A stretch of DNA of 64,000 nucleotides from Dryas octopetala (lineage: Eukaryota; Streptophyta; Magnoliopsida; Rosales; Rosaceae). The stretch covers positions 14,611,409 through 14,675,408 of the forward strand of contig OY992839.1 of NCBI GenBank assembly GCA_963921425.1, written 5' to 3'. The notes beneath the pieces were generated by a model, which was not told the DNA's origin, made no database searches, and worked only from the letters and a program-made list of their open reading frames with translations. The position numbers and the translations under genes are program-made. Shown here piece by piece: positions 11,150 through 21,556 of this stretch (position 1 is the stretch's first letter; each line of letters opens with the position of its first letter).

Positions 11150-11460
11150 GTCTATGTAAGAGAGTGTTTTGTCATTTGTGCCTGATCAGCTAATACTGCT
11201 ACCTCTTGTGGGGGCAGTGTTGCCGAACTTCCAAAGCTAATGTATGCTACTGAAGAAGGTTCATGCTTGTCCAACCATCTTAAGCAACCATATATGTTCA
11301 TTTGAAATTGATAGCAGTTGTTATGGTCCAGCATTGAGGAACTTAAAAACTCTTTTCTATAGCTCATTCTCAACTTCGAGGTCTACTTCTTCAAATGAGT
11401 TCATTGCAGCCGACGTTGCATTTGGTAGCTTCAGCCCCATTTGATGCAACACATAATTGA
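11150..11460 (-). pseudogene. UGT78-type glycosyltransferase, middle fragment (copy 1)
   Basis: On the minus strand, from 11440 down, the sequence encodes LHQMGLKLPNAT, AMNSFEEVD, then FLNAGP. After a frame change it gives GCLRWLDKHEPSSVAYISFG and TLPPQEVAVLAD. This is the segment of flavonoid/anthocyanidin 3-O-glucosyltransferases just before the PSPG box. UGTs of this group glucosylate flavonols or anthocyanidins in the cytosol. Here there are in-frame stops, at least one frameshift, no N-terminal catalytic His region and no PSPG box, so it is dead. It faces the opposite way to the UGT N-terminal piece at 12991. Confidence 0.75.
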
Positions 11461-12990
11461 AATGGCTGATTCGAATTAAATTTCCAAACACGTACTACTC
11501 CATCAGGTAAGTCAGATTCATAGAATGATGCAATTATGGAAATCCATGAAGAAAATCAAGGGTTTAGTCGATCCTCTCATCCTTTAGAAAAAAAAAAAAG
11601 ATAGAACGTAAATAATTAATGTTATTTCTTATAGGATAAGTAAGCACAGTGTAGCAATATTTCAACTTATGCTCTAAATTATATAAAAAAATTAATCGTG
11701 CAAAATAATCATGAAGATATATATATACAAATAAATTTACTTTGAATTAATTAAGTTACTAATTTTGCCAAAGATGGGCTTTTCTTTGCAGTGCATTAAT
11801 CCTATTTGACACCTGAGTTTTTTAGACTAATTGCATGTGCGTACCGTTATCTCCCCCTTGTACTCGAAAAAAAAAAAAAAAAAAAGCTTCTTACCATTAA
11901 TTAGGTCCCAATTTTTCTCTAACCATTTCAGTTAATCATCTTCTACCCAATATCAGTCTTAGTGTCTTTCATAGCTCTTTTGCAACTTTCAGGTGATGTA
12001 TGTTAATTTTATCTAATCCTGTATTATTGGAATGTTAAAAGGAGTACATTAGAAAATTATGTTCGATCGATGTTAATTTAATTATATATGTTCTTCTAGT
12101 ATGTGCATTTAATGGAATGTTGTCACTCTAATATACATATAATATATATATGTAGGAGAAAGAAAGTTTAACTAGTTGATGACAACAATGTAATTGATAA
12201 AAATCAGCGACGTTAATTTTCGTTCCACAGGTTTGGAAAAATGGTTTGTTGTAAAGCCTTAAAATTAATTAAGTTACAACTGAAAGTTCATTTAATTACC
12301 AGCTCGAACTCATTAGCAATTAACCAATAATTATTAATATTTATAAAAAAATTATTGTATGTGATTGTAATAATATGTGGCAAACTTATTCGATGTATAA
12401 TTCACTCCAATATAACACATGTACAATTTTTAAAATAATTTGGAAAGCTGTTACCACACAAAGTCAGCAAATTTTTTTTTAATTAAATAAAAATCCATCA
12501 AAATTTGAAAGGGCTCTCACAATTAAGAATATTAAGGCCCACAATGATTTCAAAAATTGCCAAGTCATATGGCCGGCTAATATAAATTCTCACAATTTTT
12601 ATGCACTTTGCCACTTTCGACTTGTGATGGCATTTTTACCAACAAAGAAAAAGAAAAAATATGATGGTGAAGAACTAATTATTGGTGTTTTTATTGGTCC
12701 ATCAAAAAAATGATCAGTTTTAATTAGCTCTTAATTATGGCTTAATTCACAACCATCCATTTTCCAAACCTTCAAAAACGGAAACCTCAATTTTCTCATT
12801 TACATTGTTGTCATCAACTAATGAATTTACTTTCTTTCTCCCACATATTTACAGTCAGAACATTTCATTGCATGCACATTAAAGAGAAGAACATAAATTA
12901 ACATCAAACGTATATTATTAGGGCAGCAATATATGTTATCATACTTGAAGAACATCCAAAATATATTATTAGGTACTCAATTAATTAACC
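11461..12990. other. Intergenic spacer, AT-rich
   Basis: No gene seen. It contains an A-tract near 11865-11885. The homologous site of the hAT-like insertion of copy 2 lies near 11851 (gcgtaccgt). The last part (12700-12990) immediately precedes the UGT start codon and may be a former UGT 5' flank. Confidence 0.5.
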
Positions 12991-13282
12991 ATGCCAATAT
13001 TGAACCACAAAGCGTGCACACATATTGCCATCTTAGCCTTTCCATTCGCCTCCCATCCGGGCTCGCTTCTTCGCTTTGTTAGTATGATTTCGGCTGTGAC
13101 GTCCCCGAACATTGTATTCTCATTCTCAACCTTGCTAGTTCCAATAGCTCCCTCTTCTTGGAGTCCAATATTAGGGGATTCGATAGTATAACGCCTTACA
13201 ATATATGGGATATATGGCTTGCCAGAGGGGTACGTGTTCTCTGGCAATCCATTGGAACCAATTGAGCTTTTTCTTAAGACAG
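12991..13282 (+). pseudogene. UGT78-type glycosyltransferase, N-terminal stub (copy 1)
   Basis: The start ATG at 12991 opens MPILNHKACTHIAILAFPF, the N-terminal beta strand and catalytic-His region of flavonoid 3-O-glucosyltransferases (usually H-[VI]-A-[VI]-LAFPF). A one-base loss relative to copy 2 near 13127 shifts the frame after FSF. Downstream codons in the shifted frame still give the family's GLPEGYVFSGNPLEPIE region (13215-13260), although this copy also carries a short extra 'atatatggct'-type insertion. The gene is cut at 13282, where HMA sequence of unit 2 begins. The true protein would be around 450 residues; under 100 codons remain. Confidence 0.8.
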
Positions 13283-14643
13283 CTGTTAATTATAGCAACT
13301 TGGGCTCAAATATTTTAGGGTGGTAGCTCTATTTTTATTGATCGTTTATATTTAGATGATTCGAGAAGTAAACAAGGACCGAACCAAACTGTACTGCTTT
13401 TCTGTATTCTTTGTTCATGTTTTTTCTTTTTTTCTTTTAGATTTAATGCATTTCTAGCAACTTTGTGCAAGGATATGGGATTGCCTAATCTGATATAACA
13501 TCTATAAATGAAACCATGGAATTTGTAGAAATGTAATTAACTGAATCATTCAAGGCAGAAATGCAAAGTTCAGAATAGTCTGAAAACTGGACATGAGATC
13601 ACTTCTGGCCATCACCCTCTGGACATGATATCAATATCTCAATGGGAATATGATCTTATTGTCAAATGACATGAGAAAACTACCAAAAGCAATCCAGCTT
13701 GCTAGAAGAGCTAATAGAAAAAGTGGTTGAGAATGTGACTTTGTCAATTACTACTAAGTTTGCTATCATTGCATTAGGCATTGCAGGTCATCCGATCTTC
13801 AACCGCATGCTACTTTTGAAAGGAACCCACCCACAAACATACAGGGAAATGTGGCCAAACTTCTTCTGCATATCATGCCCATAGACATGGAAGCAAAAGG
13901 CATAGCCACTCTCACGAAAACCGGCCACCATTGTTGTTTGGACAACAAAGCTATAAGAGTGTGTAAGCCTCAAAAGTGTTCTTCTCAGAGGTGTGGATCA
14001 GAATGCCAGCCTAGTCCTTTGGAATCAAACTTGCTTGGTAATCATGATTGCATGGACACGGATGAAATTCATCATTGCCCAAGCAGTGACGACTTACAAG
14101 AGGCAAATCATTGTGATCAAGGAAGCTGCACGAATGCCAGTCATCATCTGAAATCACACAATGAACAAAGCCATGGTTGTTTGGGCCCTGACTACAATAG
14201 CACATGCGCAGAAGATGGTTGCAAAGACTTAATTAATTGGAAGGCATATGCATGGCAATTGCATGTGTAGAAGGTGATGAACTCCATGTGGCAAAACATT
14301 TGGAGGAAAGCCAAAAAAATTGACAAGTATTGGTCATTGCCACTCAACCCATTGTGGCAAAGATCACAGTAGCAATAAAACATCTGGAAAGGTGGTCAGC
14401 ACAAACTGTGATGAGCATATTGATATTCATGTACCCGCATCAGTTCAGGGACAAGAGATTAAGAGGAAGCGTGTTGCTTGAAATTAATTGGAGGCAATTT
14501 GAGCTTGTGTGTCAAAGAACCTAGAAGTTGGTGGGTGCTGCAAAGGCTACATGAAGAAATGTTGTGGTTGTCATGGACATATTTGGTCTGGGCTATCTGG
14601 CTTTCAAGGTTGTTTATCAGAAATCTCTATATTATAGATGTAA
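13283..14643 (+). pseudogene. HMA2/HMA4-like ATPase C-terminal fragment, copy 2
   Basis: Begins in HMA intron sequence. It lacks the nucleotide-binding exon and the GDGVNDAP exon: sequence jumps from the equivalent of 4092 to that of about 4405. It then encodes the RKLPKAIQLARRA segment, the final membrane segment (KFAIIALGIAGHP) and the Cys/His-rich tail. A 139-codon open frame (13851-14270) covers most of that tail with only a few changes from copy 1, including an in-frame loss of one codon. The terminal GGCCKGYMKKCCGCHGH motif is present at 14531-14580, but a CAG has become TAG just before the normal stop. It is a truncated, non-functional remnant. Confidence 0.85.
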
Positions 14644-14763
14644 CTAATTGCATATAAGGATGATATATTTCTATGCTTTTTTATTGATGAAATTAAGCAT
14701 TGGGAAGAAAACAAAAACATTGATCAATAAGTTGAAAATGTTAATATATATTTTAGTTAGTGT

Positions 14764-14948
14764 AGTCAATTTAGGGTTTTTCAATTAATCAATATATGCC
14801 TCTAACATGAGGTATTTATACAATACAAGAGCCTATCCTATTCTAGGAAGGAAAGCCAATCTCGGCAAGGCCCAAAGTACAATCCCATAACAATTGGGAA
14901 TTCCCTAATTACAAGATATTTATTTACACACTAGTCAATGATTCAACA
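14764..14948 (-). repeat. 3' LTR of copia A
   Basis: 185 bp. On the minus strand it begins TGTTGAATCATTGAC and ends AAACCCTAAATTGACT. No difference seen from the LTR at 19486-19670. Confidence 0.92.
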
Positions 14949-14955
14949 CTCCCCC

Positions 14956-17028
14956 TCAAGGTGGTGCATAGACATCGCAAATGCCCAACTTGACAAGCGA
15001 ATCGTTAAAAACCGAATTTGATACGGCCTTGGTCAACACATCTGCCAACTGGCTTGTAGTACTGACATACTGTACCTCAACTATCTTTTCTTCCAACTTT
15101 TCATAGATAAAGTTCCTGTCAATCTCCACATGTTTCGTTCTATCATGCTGAACCGGGTTCTCAGCAATTTTAATCGCTGATTGATTATCACAATACAACT
15201 TCATTGGTTTCTCAGAGGAAAAACCCAACTCCCCCATAAGCCTTTTAAGCCACAGCAATTCACAAATACCTTTCACCATTGCCCGGTACTCAGCTTCTGC
15301 ACTAGATAGTGAGACAACCTTTTGCTTCTTACTCTTCCAAGTGACCAAATTACCTCCAACAAAGGTAAAATAGCCCGAAGTTGATCTTCTCCTATCTCCT
15401 TTACCCCCCCAATCTGAGTCTGTATATCCCAAAACATCTGCATGCCCATGTTTTGAAAACAATAAACCCTTTCCTGGTGCGGATTTCAAATATCTCAAAA
15501 TCCTTACAACTGCTTCCATGTGTTGCTTCCCTGGATTATGCATAAATCTACTCACAACACTCACAGCATACGCAATGTCAGGTCTAGTATGTGATAAATA
15601 AATCAAACGCCCAACTAACCTCTGATACTGTCCTTTGTCAGCTGGAATTTGATCAGAAAGCTCTTCTAAACCATGGTTCTGTTCAATAGGAGACCCAATT
15701 GGCTGACTCCCAAGCATGCCTGTTTCCTCTAGCAAATCAAGTACGTACTTTCGTTGGGACAAGAAGATGCCTTGTTCAGACCGGACGACTTCAATTCCCA
15801 AGAAATATTTGAGGCCACCCAAATCCTTCATATCAAACTCAGACGACAAATAGTTCTTCAATTTATTCATCTCTTCAATATCATTACCTGTGACCACCAT
15901 ATCATCTACATAAATAATGAGTGCTGTTAATTTGTCTCCCACTCTTTTCAAGAATAGAGTATGATCTTCATTACTCTGTTCATATCCATACTTCTTCATG
16001 GCAAGTCGGAATCTACCAAACCAGGCTCGTGGGGACTGCTTCAAACCATATAAAGCTTTTTTTAGTCTGCATACAACATTAGAGCAATTCTGAGTATCAT
16101 AACCTGGTGGTAACGCCATATACACTTCTTCCTGTAAATCACCGTGTAGAAATGCATTTTTTACATCATACTGTTGCAAGGGCCAACCAAAATTTGCAGC
16201 CAGAGATATCAAAACCCGAATGGTATTGATCTTTGCCACAGGAGCAAAAGTTTCCTGATAATCAATCCCATAGGTCTGGGTAAAACCTTTAGCAACAAGC
16301 CGAGCTTTATACCTATCAATTGAGCCATCCGGCTTACACTTAACAGTGTATACCCACCTGCAACCCACGGGTCGTTTGCCTTCTGGCAATGGGACCAACT
16401 CCCAAGTCTGATTTTTTTCTAGTGCTGTCATCTCTTCAGTCATTGCCGTGGCCCATTTTGGATCTGACAAGGCTTCTTGAACTTTAGTGGGAATATGGAC
16501 GACAGTCATATTACTGACAAATCCTTGACAAGCCTCTGACAGTCTATGGGCGGATACATACTGAGCAATAGGATATTTCACCTTCTTCACAGCTTCGGGT
16601 GAGAATCTATCAGGTGGTACTCCTCGATTACTCCTTGGTGGCAACTGATACCTGTCAACCTCAACATGCTCATGTTCACAAATATTGTTAGTATTAATCA
16701 CAAAATCTATACTTGCCTCAGGAACCTCAGGAATAGCTGCACGAGGAGAATTGGGGGTGGGTACTGTTGATGACGTGAGAGAGAGGCTTTCGGCAATATC
16801 CAGATCCACACTAACACTCGGCTGAACCTGGTTGACGACTTCAGTGGCGGCTTCAGCGGTCCCTTCTTCATGTGCACCAACAGTGGTGTCCTGAATTGGA
16901 CCGGTTGGAATAGAATCCGGAAATAATTCTGTCCAATTCAAAGCTTCCATAGTGCTCTCCCTCGGAAGCAAGGAATGGGATAGCGGAGAATCAAAAAACA
17001 TCTCATGTTCAGAAAAAACAACATCCAT
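14956..17028 (-). CDS. Copia A reverse transcriptase and RNase H part of pol
   Basis: 690 codons. The N-terminal ~170 residues are the loosely conserved link after integrase. Reverse transcriptase follows, with TWELVPLPEGKRPVGCRWVY near residue 205 and catalytic YVDDMVVTG near 373. RNase H carries DSDWGG, SSAEAEYRAM and CDNQSAIKIAENP near 614, and the domain ends with ADVLTKAVSNS. The first ATG is the first Met after the frame break, not a natural start: family members encode this as one polyprotein with the upstream gag-integrase frame. The intact catalytic motifs suggest the break is recent. Confidence 0.9.
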   Translation of the reverse strand: MDVVFSEHEMFFDSPLSHSLLPRESTMEALNWTELFPDSIPTGPIQDTTVGAHEEGTAEAATEVVNQVQPSVSVDLDIAESLSLTSSTVPTPNSPRAAIPEVPEASIDFVINTNNICEHEHVEVDRYQLPPRSNRGVPPDRFSPEAVKKVKYPIAQYVSAHRLSEACQGFVSNMTVVHIPTKVQEALSDPKWATAMTEEMTALEKNQTWELVPLPEGKRPVGCRWVYTVKCKPDGSIDRYKARLVAKGFTQTYGIDYQETFAPVAKINTIRVLISLAANFGWPLQQYDVKNAFLHGDLQEEVYMALPPGYDTQNCSNVVCRLKKALYGLKQSPRAWFGRFRLAMKKYGYEQSNEDHTLFLKRVGDKLTALIIYVDDMVVTGNDIEEMNKLKNYLSSEFDMKDLGGLKYFLGIEVVRSEQGIFLSQRKYVLDLLEETGMLGSQPIGSPIEQNHGLEELSDQIPADKGQYQRLVGRLIYLSHTRPDIAYAVSVVSRFMHNPGKQHMEAVVRILRYLKSAPGKGLLFSKHGHADVLGYTDSDWGGKGDRRRSTSGYFTFVGGNLVTWKSKKQKVVSLSSAEAEYRAMVKGICELLWLKRLMGELGFSSEKPMKLYCDNQSAIKIAENPVQHDRTKHVEIDRNFIYEKLEEKIVEVQYVSTTSQLADVLTKAVSNSVFNDSLVKLGICDVYAPP

Positions 17029-17036
17029 GGTAACAT

Positions 17037-19340
17037 TTACTTACCAGTAGGAGGATGAAAACATCTGTATCCCTTTTGTAAGGGATGATAACCCACAAAA
17101 ACACACTTGAGAGCACAGGGATCAAGCTTAGTACGCATATGCTTCTGTAAATGCACAAACACGACGCAACCAAAAACCCGGGGTGGAAGTGTAAGATGTG
17201 AAGGAAGAGGTACAGAGGATGCCAGTGTATCTAACGGCGTCTGAAATTCCAAAACTCGAGTAGGCACACGGTTGAGAAGATAAACAGCCGTGGTAATGGC
17301 TTCCTCCCAAAACTGTGGCCCCATATGTGCGCCCATAAGGGCAGCCCGCGTAATTTCAAGAATCTGTCTATTTCGCCGTTCAGCCACACCATTTTGTTGT
17401 GGGGTGTAAGGACACGTGGTTTCATGCAAAATACCATGAGTCTGAAAATAAGTGCGTAACTCCTGATTAACGAATTCCCCACCATTATCAGACCGAAGCA
17501 CTTGTAAATTTGCAGAAAATTGTGTCTTAATCATTTGGTGAAACGTGCGAAATATTGCAGCTACATCACTCTTATGTCGCATCAAATAGAGCCACGTCAT
17601 TCGAGTGCAATCATCAACAAACAAAACAAACCAACGGAAACCAGAAGAAGTAGTAACAGGAGCAGGTCCCCAAACATCCGAATGAATCAATGAAAATGGC
17701 ACAGATCTTTTATTAGAACTATCAGAATAAGTAGCGCGGTGGCTTTTTGCCAAAATGCAAGTATCACACCGAAAATTTGAAGGTTTACATGTTGAAAATA
17801 AAGTAGGAAATAGATGCTCTAAATAACCAAAAGAGACATGACCCAACCGGTGATGCCATAACCAAATCTGATCCTCAGATGCCCGAGATGACCCTTTTGC
17901 AGATAAGGACCGCCCCACGCAGACATCGTCCACATAATACAAGCCCTCTCTCTTAGTACCACGCCCAATGATCTCCCCGCTGCAGAGATCCTGAAGAAGA
18001 CAGAAATTGGGATAGATTAATACTAAACAATTTAATTGAGCAGTAACTTGCGGTATAGACAAAAGATTATTAGAGAGAGCAGGAATCAACAGGGTATGGT
18101 CCAAGGATAAAGAAGGAGTTAAGTCAACTCTTCCAGCGCCAGTAACAGGATATGATATGCCATTTGCATTGGCTACAGTAACACAATTAGGTAAGCAGTT
18201 ATCACGTAACAAAGATGCATCGAAGGTCATGTGGTTTGTTGCACCAGAATCAAGAATCCAACCCACATCTTTTCCAGAACTAGTTGTAAGGAAAGCATGA
18301 CCAACACTACCTGATTGTTGAAGAAGGGTAGAATCTACCACAGAGTGAGACATATCAACTGATGTAGCCAGCATGGCAGCCACTGGAGCACACGGCGGCT
18401 GGGTTGCAGATGATAGAGGCACTGAAGCCGGCGGTGGCATGGAGGTACACAATGCCACTTTTCCACTTTTCCGAGCCTGCAAACGCTCTTTGTGAGCCGG
18501 CCACCAGTCAGGATACCCATGTTTCTTGAAACAGGTTTCCACAGCATGTTTGGTACTTCCACAATGAGTACAATGACCGCCAACAGGCATAAGAGAAGGT
18601 GATGTGATGGGATGGTTGCCAACCTTCTTAACTGCCATAGCCATCTGAGAAGTATCACCTTGATTCATCATAGTATGACGACGAAGTTCCTCACGTCTCA
18701 CGGTGGAAAAAGCCACATCAGGCCCGGGAAGAGGATCAGTACGGAGAATATCTCCCCGAATAGAATCATACACATCATCAAGACCAGCAAGAAACAAATA
18801 AACACGATCCTCACCAATTTCAGTCATACGTGTATTTATCACATCTGCTTGAGTAAAGGGAATAGGTCTGCGATGATCAAGCTCCTGCCAAATAATTTGA
18901 AGATCAGAATAATAGGCAGCGACCGATCGCCCAGCCTGTTTGGTTGCCATAGCCTTACGGGATAAATCATATAAGATAGATTTATCAGCACCCTCATAGT
19001 AGGTCTTGGACACTGCATCCCAGACATTTTTTGCAGTAGGTAAACGGATAAATAACGTCATCACATTCGCCTCCATGGCACCAATAAGCCAACCCTTCAC
19101 AATGGCGTCTTCCATTACCCACTTGCTATAGGTGGCACTTGTCACCGCCGGTTGAGGAGTGGTGCCATTAAGATATCCCATCTTTCCTCTTCCTGCAACA
19201 AACATGGTCACAACTTGAGACCAAAGAGTAAAATTCGGGCCATTCAATTTGACCCCATAAGGAATGGATGTTGGCTCCGGTGCCGTCATGACCACAGGTG
19301 GAATAGTAAGAGCCTGAGAAGTGGTGGAAACATCATCCAT
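17037..19340 (-). CDS. Copia A gag, protease and integrase
   Basis: 767 codons starting at ATG 19338-19340, shortly downstream of the primer-binding site. In order: UBN2 gag (LNGPNFTLWSQVV near residue 32), a CX2CX4HX4C zinc knuckle (CTHCGSTKHAVETC near 258), protease (WILDSGATNHMT near 363), the pre-integrase HHRLGHVSFG motif near 495, and integrase (HSDVWGPAPV, RSDNGGEF near 621, PYTPQQNGVAERRNR). It stops just after the GYRCFHPP motif, where relatives continue into reverse transcriptase. A single-base frameshift between 17028 and 17037 accounts for the split. Confidence 0.9.
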   Translation of the reverse strand: MDDVSTTSQALTIPPVVMTAPEPTSIPYGVKLNGPNFTLWSQVVTMFVAGRGKMGYLNGTTPQPAVTSATYSKWVMEDAIVKGWLIGAMEANVMTLFIRLPTAKNVWDAVSKTYYEGADKSILYDLSRKAMATKQAGRSVAAYYSDLQIIWQELDHRRPIPFTQADVINTRMTEIGEDRVYLFLAGLDDVYDSIRGDILRTDPLPGPDVAFSTVRREELRRHTMMNQGDTSQMAMAVKKVGNHPITSPSLMPVGGHCTHCGSTKHAVETCFKKHGYPDWWPAHKERLQARKSGKVALCTSMPPPASVPLSSATQPPCAPVAAMLATSVDMSHSVVDSTLLQQSGSVGHAFLTTSSGKDVGWILDSGATNHMTFDASLLRDNCLPNCVTVANANGISYPVTGAGRVDLTPSLSLDHTLLIPALSNNLLSIPQVTAQLNCLVLIYPNFCLLQDLCSGEIIGRGTKREGLYYVDDVCVGRSLSAKGSSRASEDQIWLWHHRLGHVSFGYLEHLFPTLFSTCKPSNFRCDTCILAKSHRATYSDSSNKRSVPFSLIHSDVWGPAPVTTSSGFRWFVLFVDDCTRMTWLYLMRHKSDVAAIFRTFHQMIKTQFSANLQVLRSDNGGEFVNQELRTYFQTHGILHETTCPYTPQQNGVAERRNRQILEITRAALMGAHMGPQFWEEAITTAVYLLNRVPTRVLEFQTPLDTLASSVPLPSHLTLPPRVFGCVVFVHLQKHMRTKLDPCALKCVFVGYHPLQKGYRCFHPPTGK

Positions 19341-19473
19341 TATTTTCCTAGAACTTTAGGATGTTTAGAAAATCGGGTAGCAAGAGGGAGAAGCAATCGG
19401 CTTCTAGGATAGAACTGGGCGGAGCAATAGGCTCTGGCAGGTATTAGATTGAAGATAGCGCCTAGGACTAGCC

Positions 19474-19485
19474 GCTCTGATACCA
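19474..19485 (-). other. Primer-binding site of copia A
   Basis: TGGTATCAGAGC on the minus strand, immediately inside the 5' LTR. It is complementary to the 3' end of initiator methionine tRNA, the usual primer for plant copia elements. Confidence 0.85.
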
Positions 19486-19670
19486 AGTCAATTTAGGGTT
19501 TTTCAATTAATCAATATATGCCTCTAACATGAGGTATTTATACAATACAAGAGCCTATCCTATTCTAGGAAGGAAAGCCAATCTCGGCAAGGCCCAAAGT
19601 ACAATCCCATAACAATTGGGAATTCCCTAATTACAAGATATTTATTTACACACTAGTCAATGATTCAACA
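19486..19670 (-). repeat. 5' LTR of copia A
   Basis: 185 bp with no difference seen from 14764-14948. It abuts the primer-binding site on its left and unit 2 sequence (gtgttgtatata) on its right. Confidence 0.92.
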
Positions 19671-20306
19671 GTGTTGTATATACTTTTAACAGCTACATGT
19701 TTTACAAAGGTACAGTGTGTCATAACCATTTTTTCATACTATTTTATATGATGGCAAACGAACAGTACTTTCACCTTAATATACAGAAATCTTATAAGAA
19801 ACAGACAGAAAATGCTATAAGAAATCCGTCATTACTACTATTAAATTAAAACCTCTGTTCGGTTTTTCAATTTTAGTACAAGAAGAAAAGTCCACCTAAA
19901 CATGTTCTGTACTTCTATTACATTGATAATAATTTATATTTGACTTTCTGACAGGACGAATATATATTTATTAGATTACTAATGTATATATCTTTTATGT
20001 AATTTGAACATGATTGACTGCGCTTAAATTGGATTGTAAGGATCTTGTTCCGTTGCTCAATCTGTCAGTTTATGTCAGTTGGATTAAGGTATTTCGAACT
20101 CTGGTCGAAATCACGATTAACAAATGAGTTTATAACTATATATCATTTAATCATTGTATTGGACCTTTTATATATGTATATTTAAACATTTTGGTAAGTC
20201 AATATGTATATGGTATACCAACTTCACGAAACATGTTCATAACTACATAAAGATTAACGATGATCCCATGCCACAACAATGGGTTAAGTGACACTGTGCT
20301 TCTCAT

Positions 20307-20560
20307 CTATCCTAGCTTAGTCAGCTGGCCAGACACCATATCCTCTTGTGGCACTCCCACATCCTCAGCCCAAATCTTCACTCTGTAACTCTGCTTTTCA
20401 CCTTTCTTCAAGAACACCATCTTCTCAGGATCAACGGTCACTTTGACGCCTTTCGGAATAGTACTTATATGTTAATTAACAACGTAGGTTGAGCCTTCAT
20501 CAGCAACCTTTGCAACAGTTATTTCTTGCAATGATACCAATGTTGGTGCCCAGTGCCCTT
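20307..20560 (-). pseudogene. Subtilase C-terminal fragment, copy 2
   Basis: Homologous to 6177-6425 in copy 1 and nearly identical through the PKGVKVTVDPEKMVF segment. It carries a short insertion near 20463-20475 (cttatatgttaatta) that breaks the reading frame, plus several substitutions. Same interpretation as copy 1: a Fn3-like C-terminal scrap of a secreted subtilisin-like protease with no catalytic domain. Confidence 0.7.
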
Positions 20561-20891
20561 AATTATTTTGTGACATATTGTTACACAAATATGTCATTCA
20601 AAAAAACTAAAACATCTTTCCACCAAGATGAAAATGAAAAAAGAAACAACAAATTAAATATAGACAAAGAAAAAAGAAGTATAGATTAGCAAGAGCAATT
20701 AATTTTCTAATATTGGCATGGGTTTCAAAACTTGCGCACATAAAGGATTCTATGCCCAATTCATACTTGAAATATTAATTTGTGCTGGCCAAGTGGCCTC
20801 TTAATCCCATTAGCAGGCTTGGTATTTTATCATGTTACAGGCAAAATTTCGCCAAAATATATATTTTAAAGATAATAAGGGGGGCTAGTGT

Positions 20892-20931
<40 letters not shown>

Positions 20932-21556
20932 AGAGATGAGATCTCTTTAGAACATAGCAATCATGCAATATAGAGTCAGATCATGATCGACTAGGTCTTG
21001 GGTCTGACATGAGAACATAGAGAACCAAGCAGAACCAACAACAACTTGCTGCATATATGCATACCCAATTAATGACTGTATCGGTAGATCGATGAGGCAT
21101 ATACATAATAATTGTAGCTAATTATTCACCTTCAAATATTGCATGCAGCAGCAAGTCATTCTTGGCTCAACTCCACTCTCTACCTCTTCATGCAAGACAC
21201 TCAAAACTGAGGCCCTTCTCCTTGAAATTCAGATTTTTTCCAAATGATAGCTTATTTTATAAATTACTGTCCACATTTTGAACATATTTATAGGCCTAGC
21301 TAGCTGCTAGATCATCATCGATCAACCCCAGTTGACCAGTGCATGGGATTCCATATCTAAAATATTCTAGATCAGATAGGCCAACTTAATTCCCCAAAGA
21401 GGAAATTAATTGACCTTGCTATTGCATATGTGGGTCCACTATCCAGCTATATCCATGCAACTAGCTAGCTGATCCTATTATAGCTTCCACTTTCGATCTG
21501 TTGCCTTCCAAGAGAACTTAATTCGCGTTAAAAACTAGCTAGATCTACCTGCAGGC
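20561..21556. other. Unit 2 spacer with GA microsatellite
   Basis: AT-rich sequence homologous to 6430-7415 of copy 1. It includes a shorter, impure GA repeat at 20897-20936. Nothing coding. It ends at the gypsy target site. Confidence 0.55.

Larger units (their letters stand above)
3753..13282 (+). repeat. Tandem chimeric unit, copy 1
   Basis: About 9.53 kb repeated in direct orientation at 13283 and 52218. It starts within HMA intron sequence (ctgttaattatagcaact) and ends within UGT78 coding sequence. Copy 1 has no large insertion missing from the others. It alone keeps ~310 bp (about 4093-4405) with the GDGVNDAP exon, and ~200 bp of UGT sequence (about 11068-11264). It alone lacks the MIR169-like hairpin. 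Confidence 0.92.
14764..19670 (-). mobile_element. Copia A, nearly complete Ty1/copia retrotransposon
   Basis: 4907 bp reading leftwards. It has two 185-bp LTRs (14764-14948 and 19486-19670) in which I see no difference, a TGGTATCAGAGC primer-binding site (initiator Met tRNA type) at 19474-19485, and a purine tract beside the 3' LTR (minus strand of 14949-14957). It interrupts unit 2 where copy 1 reads 'ttagtgttgta', with GTGT on both sides. Identical LTRs imply recent insertion. One frameshift splits its polyprotein, so this copy is probably not autonomous. Confidence 0.93.

Noticed and set aside
12981-13247. 88-codon minus-strand open frame
   Set aside because: It is the complement of the UGT78 N-terminal stub, which matches its family on the plus strand.
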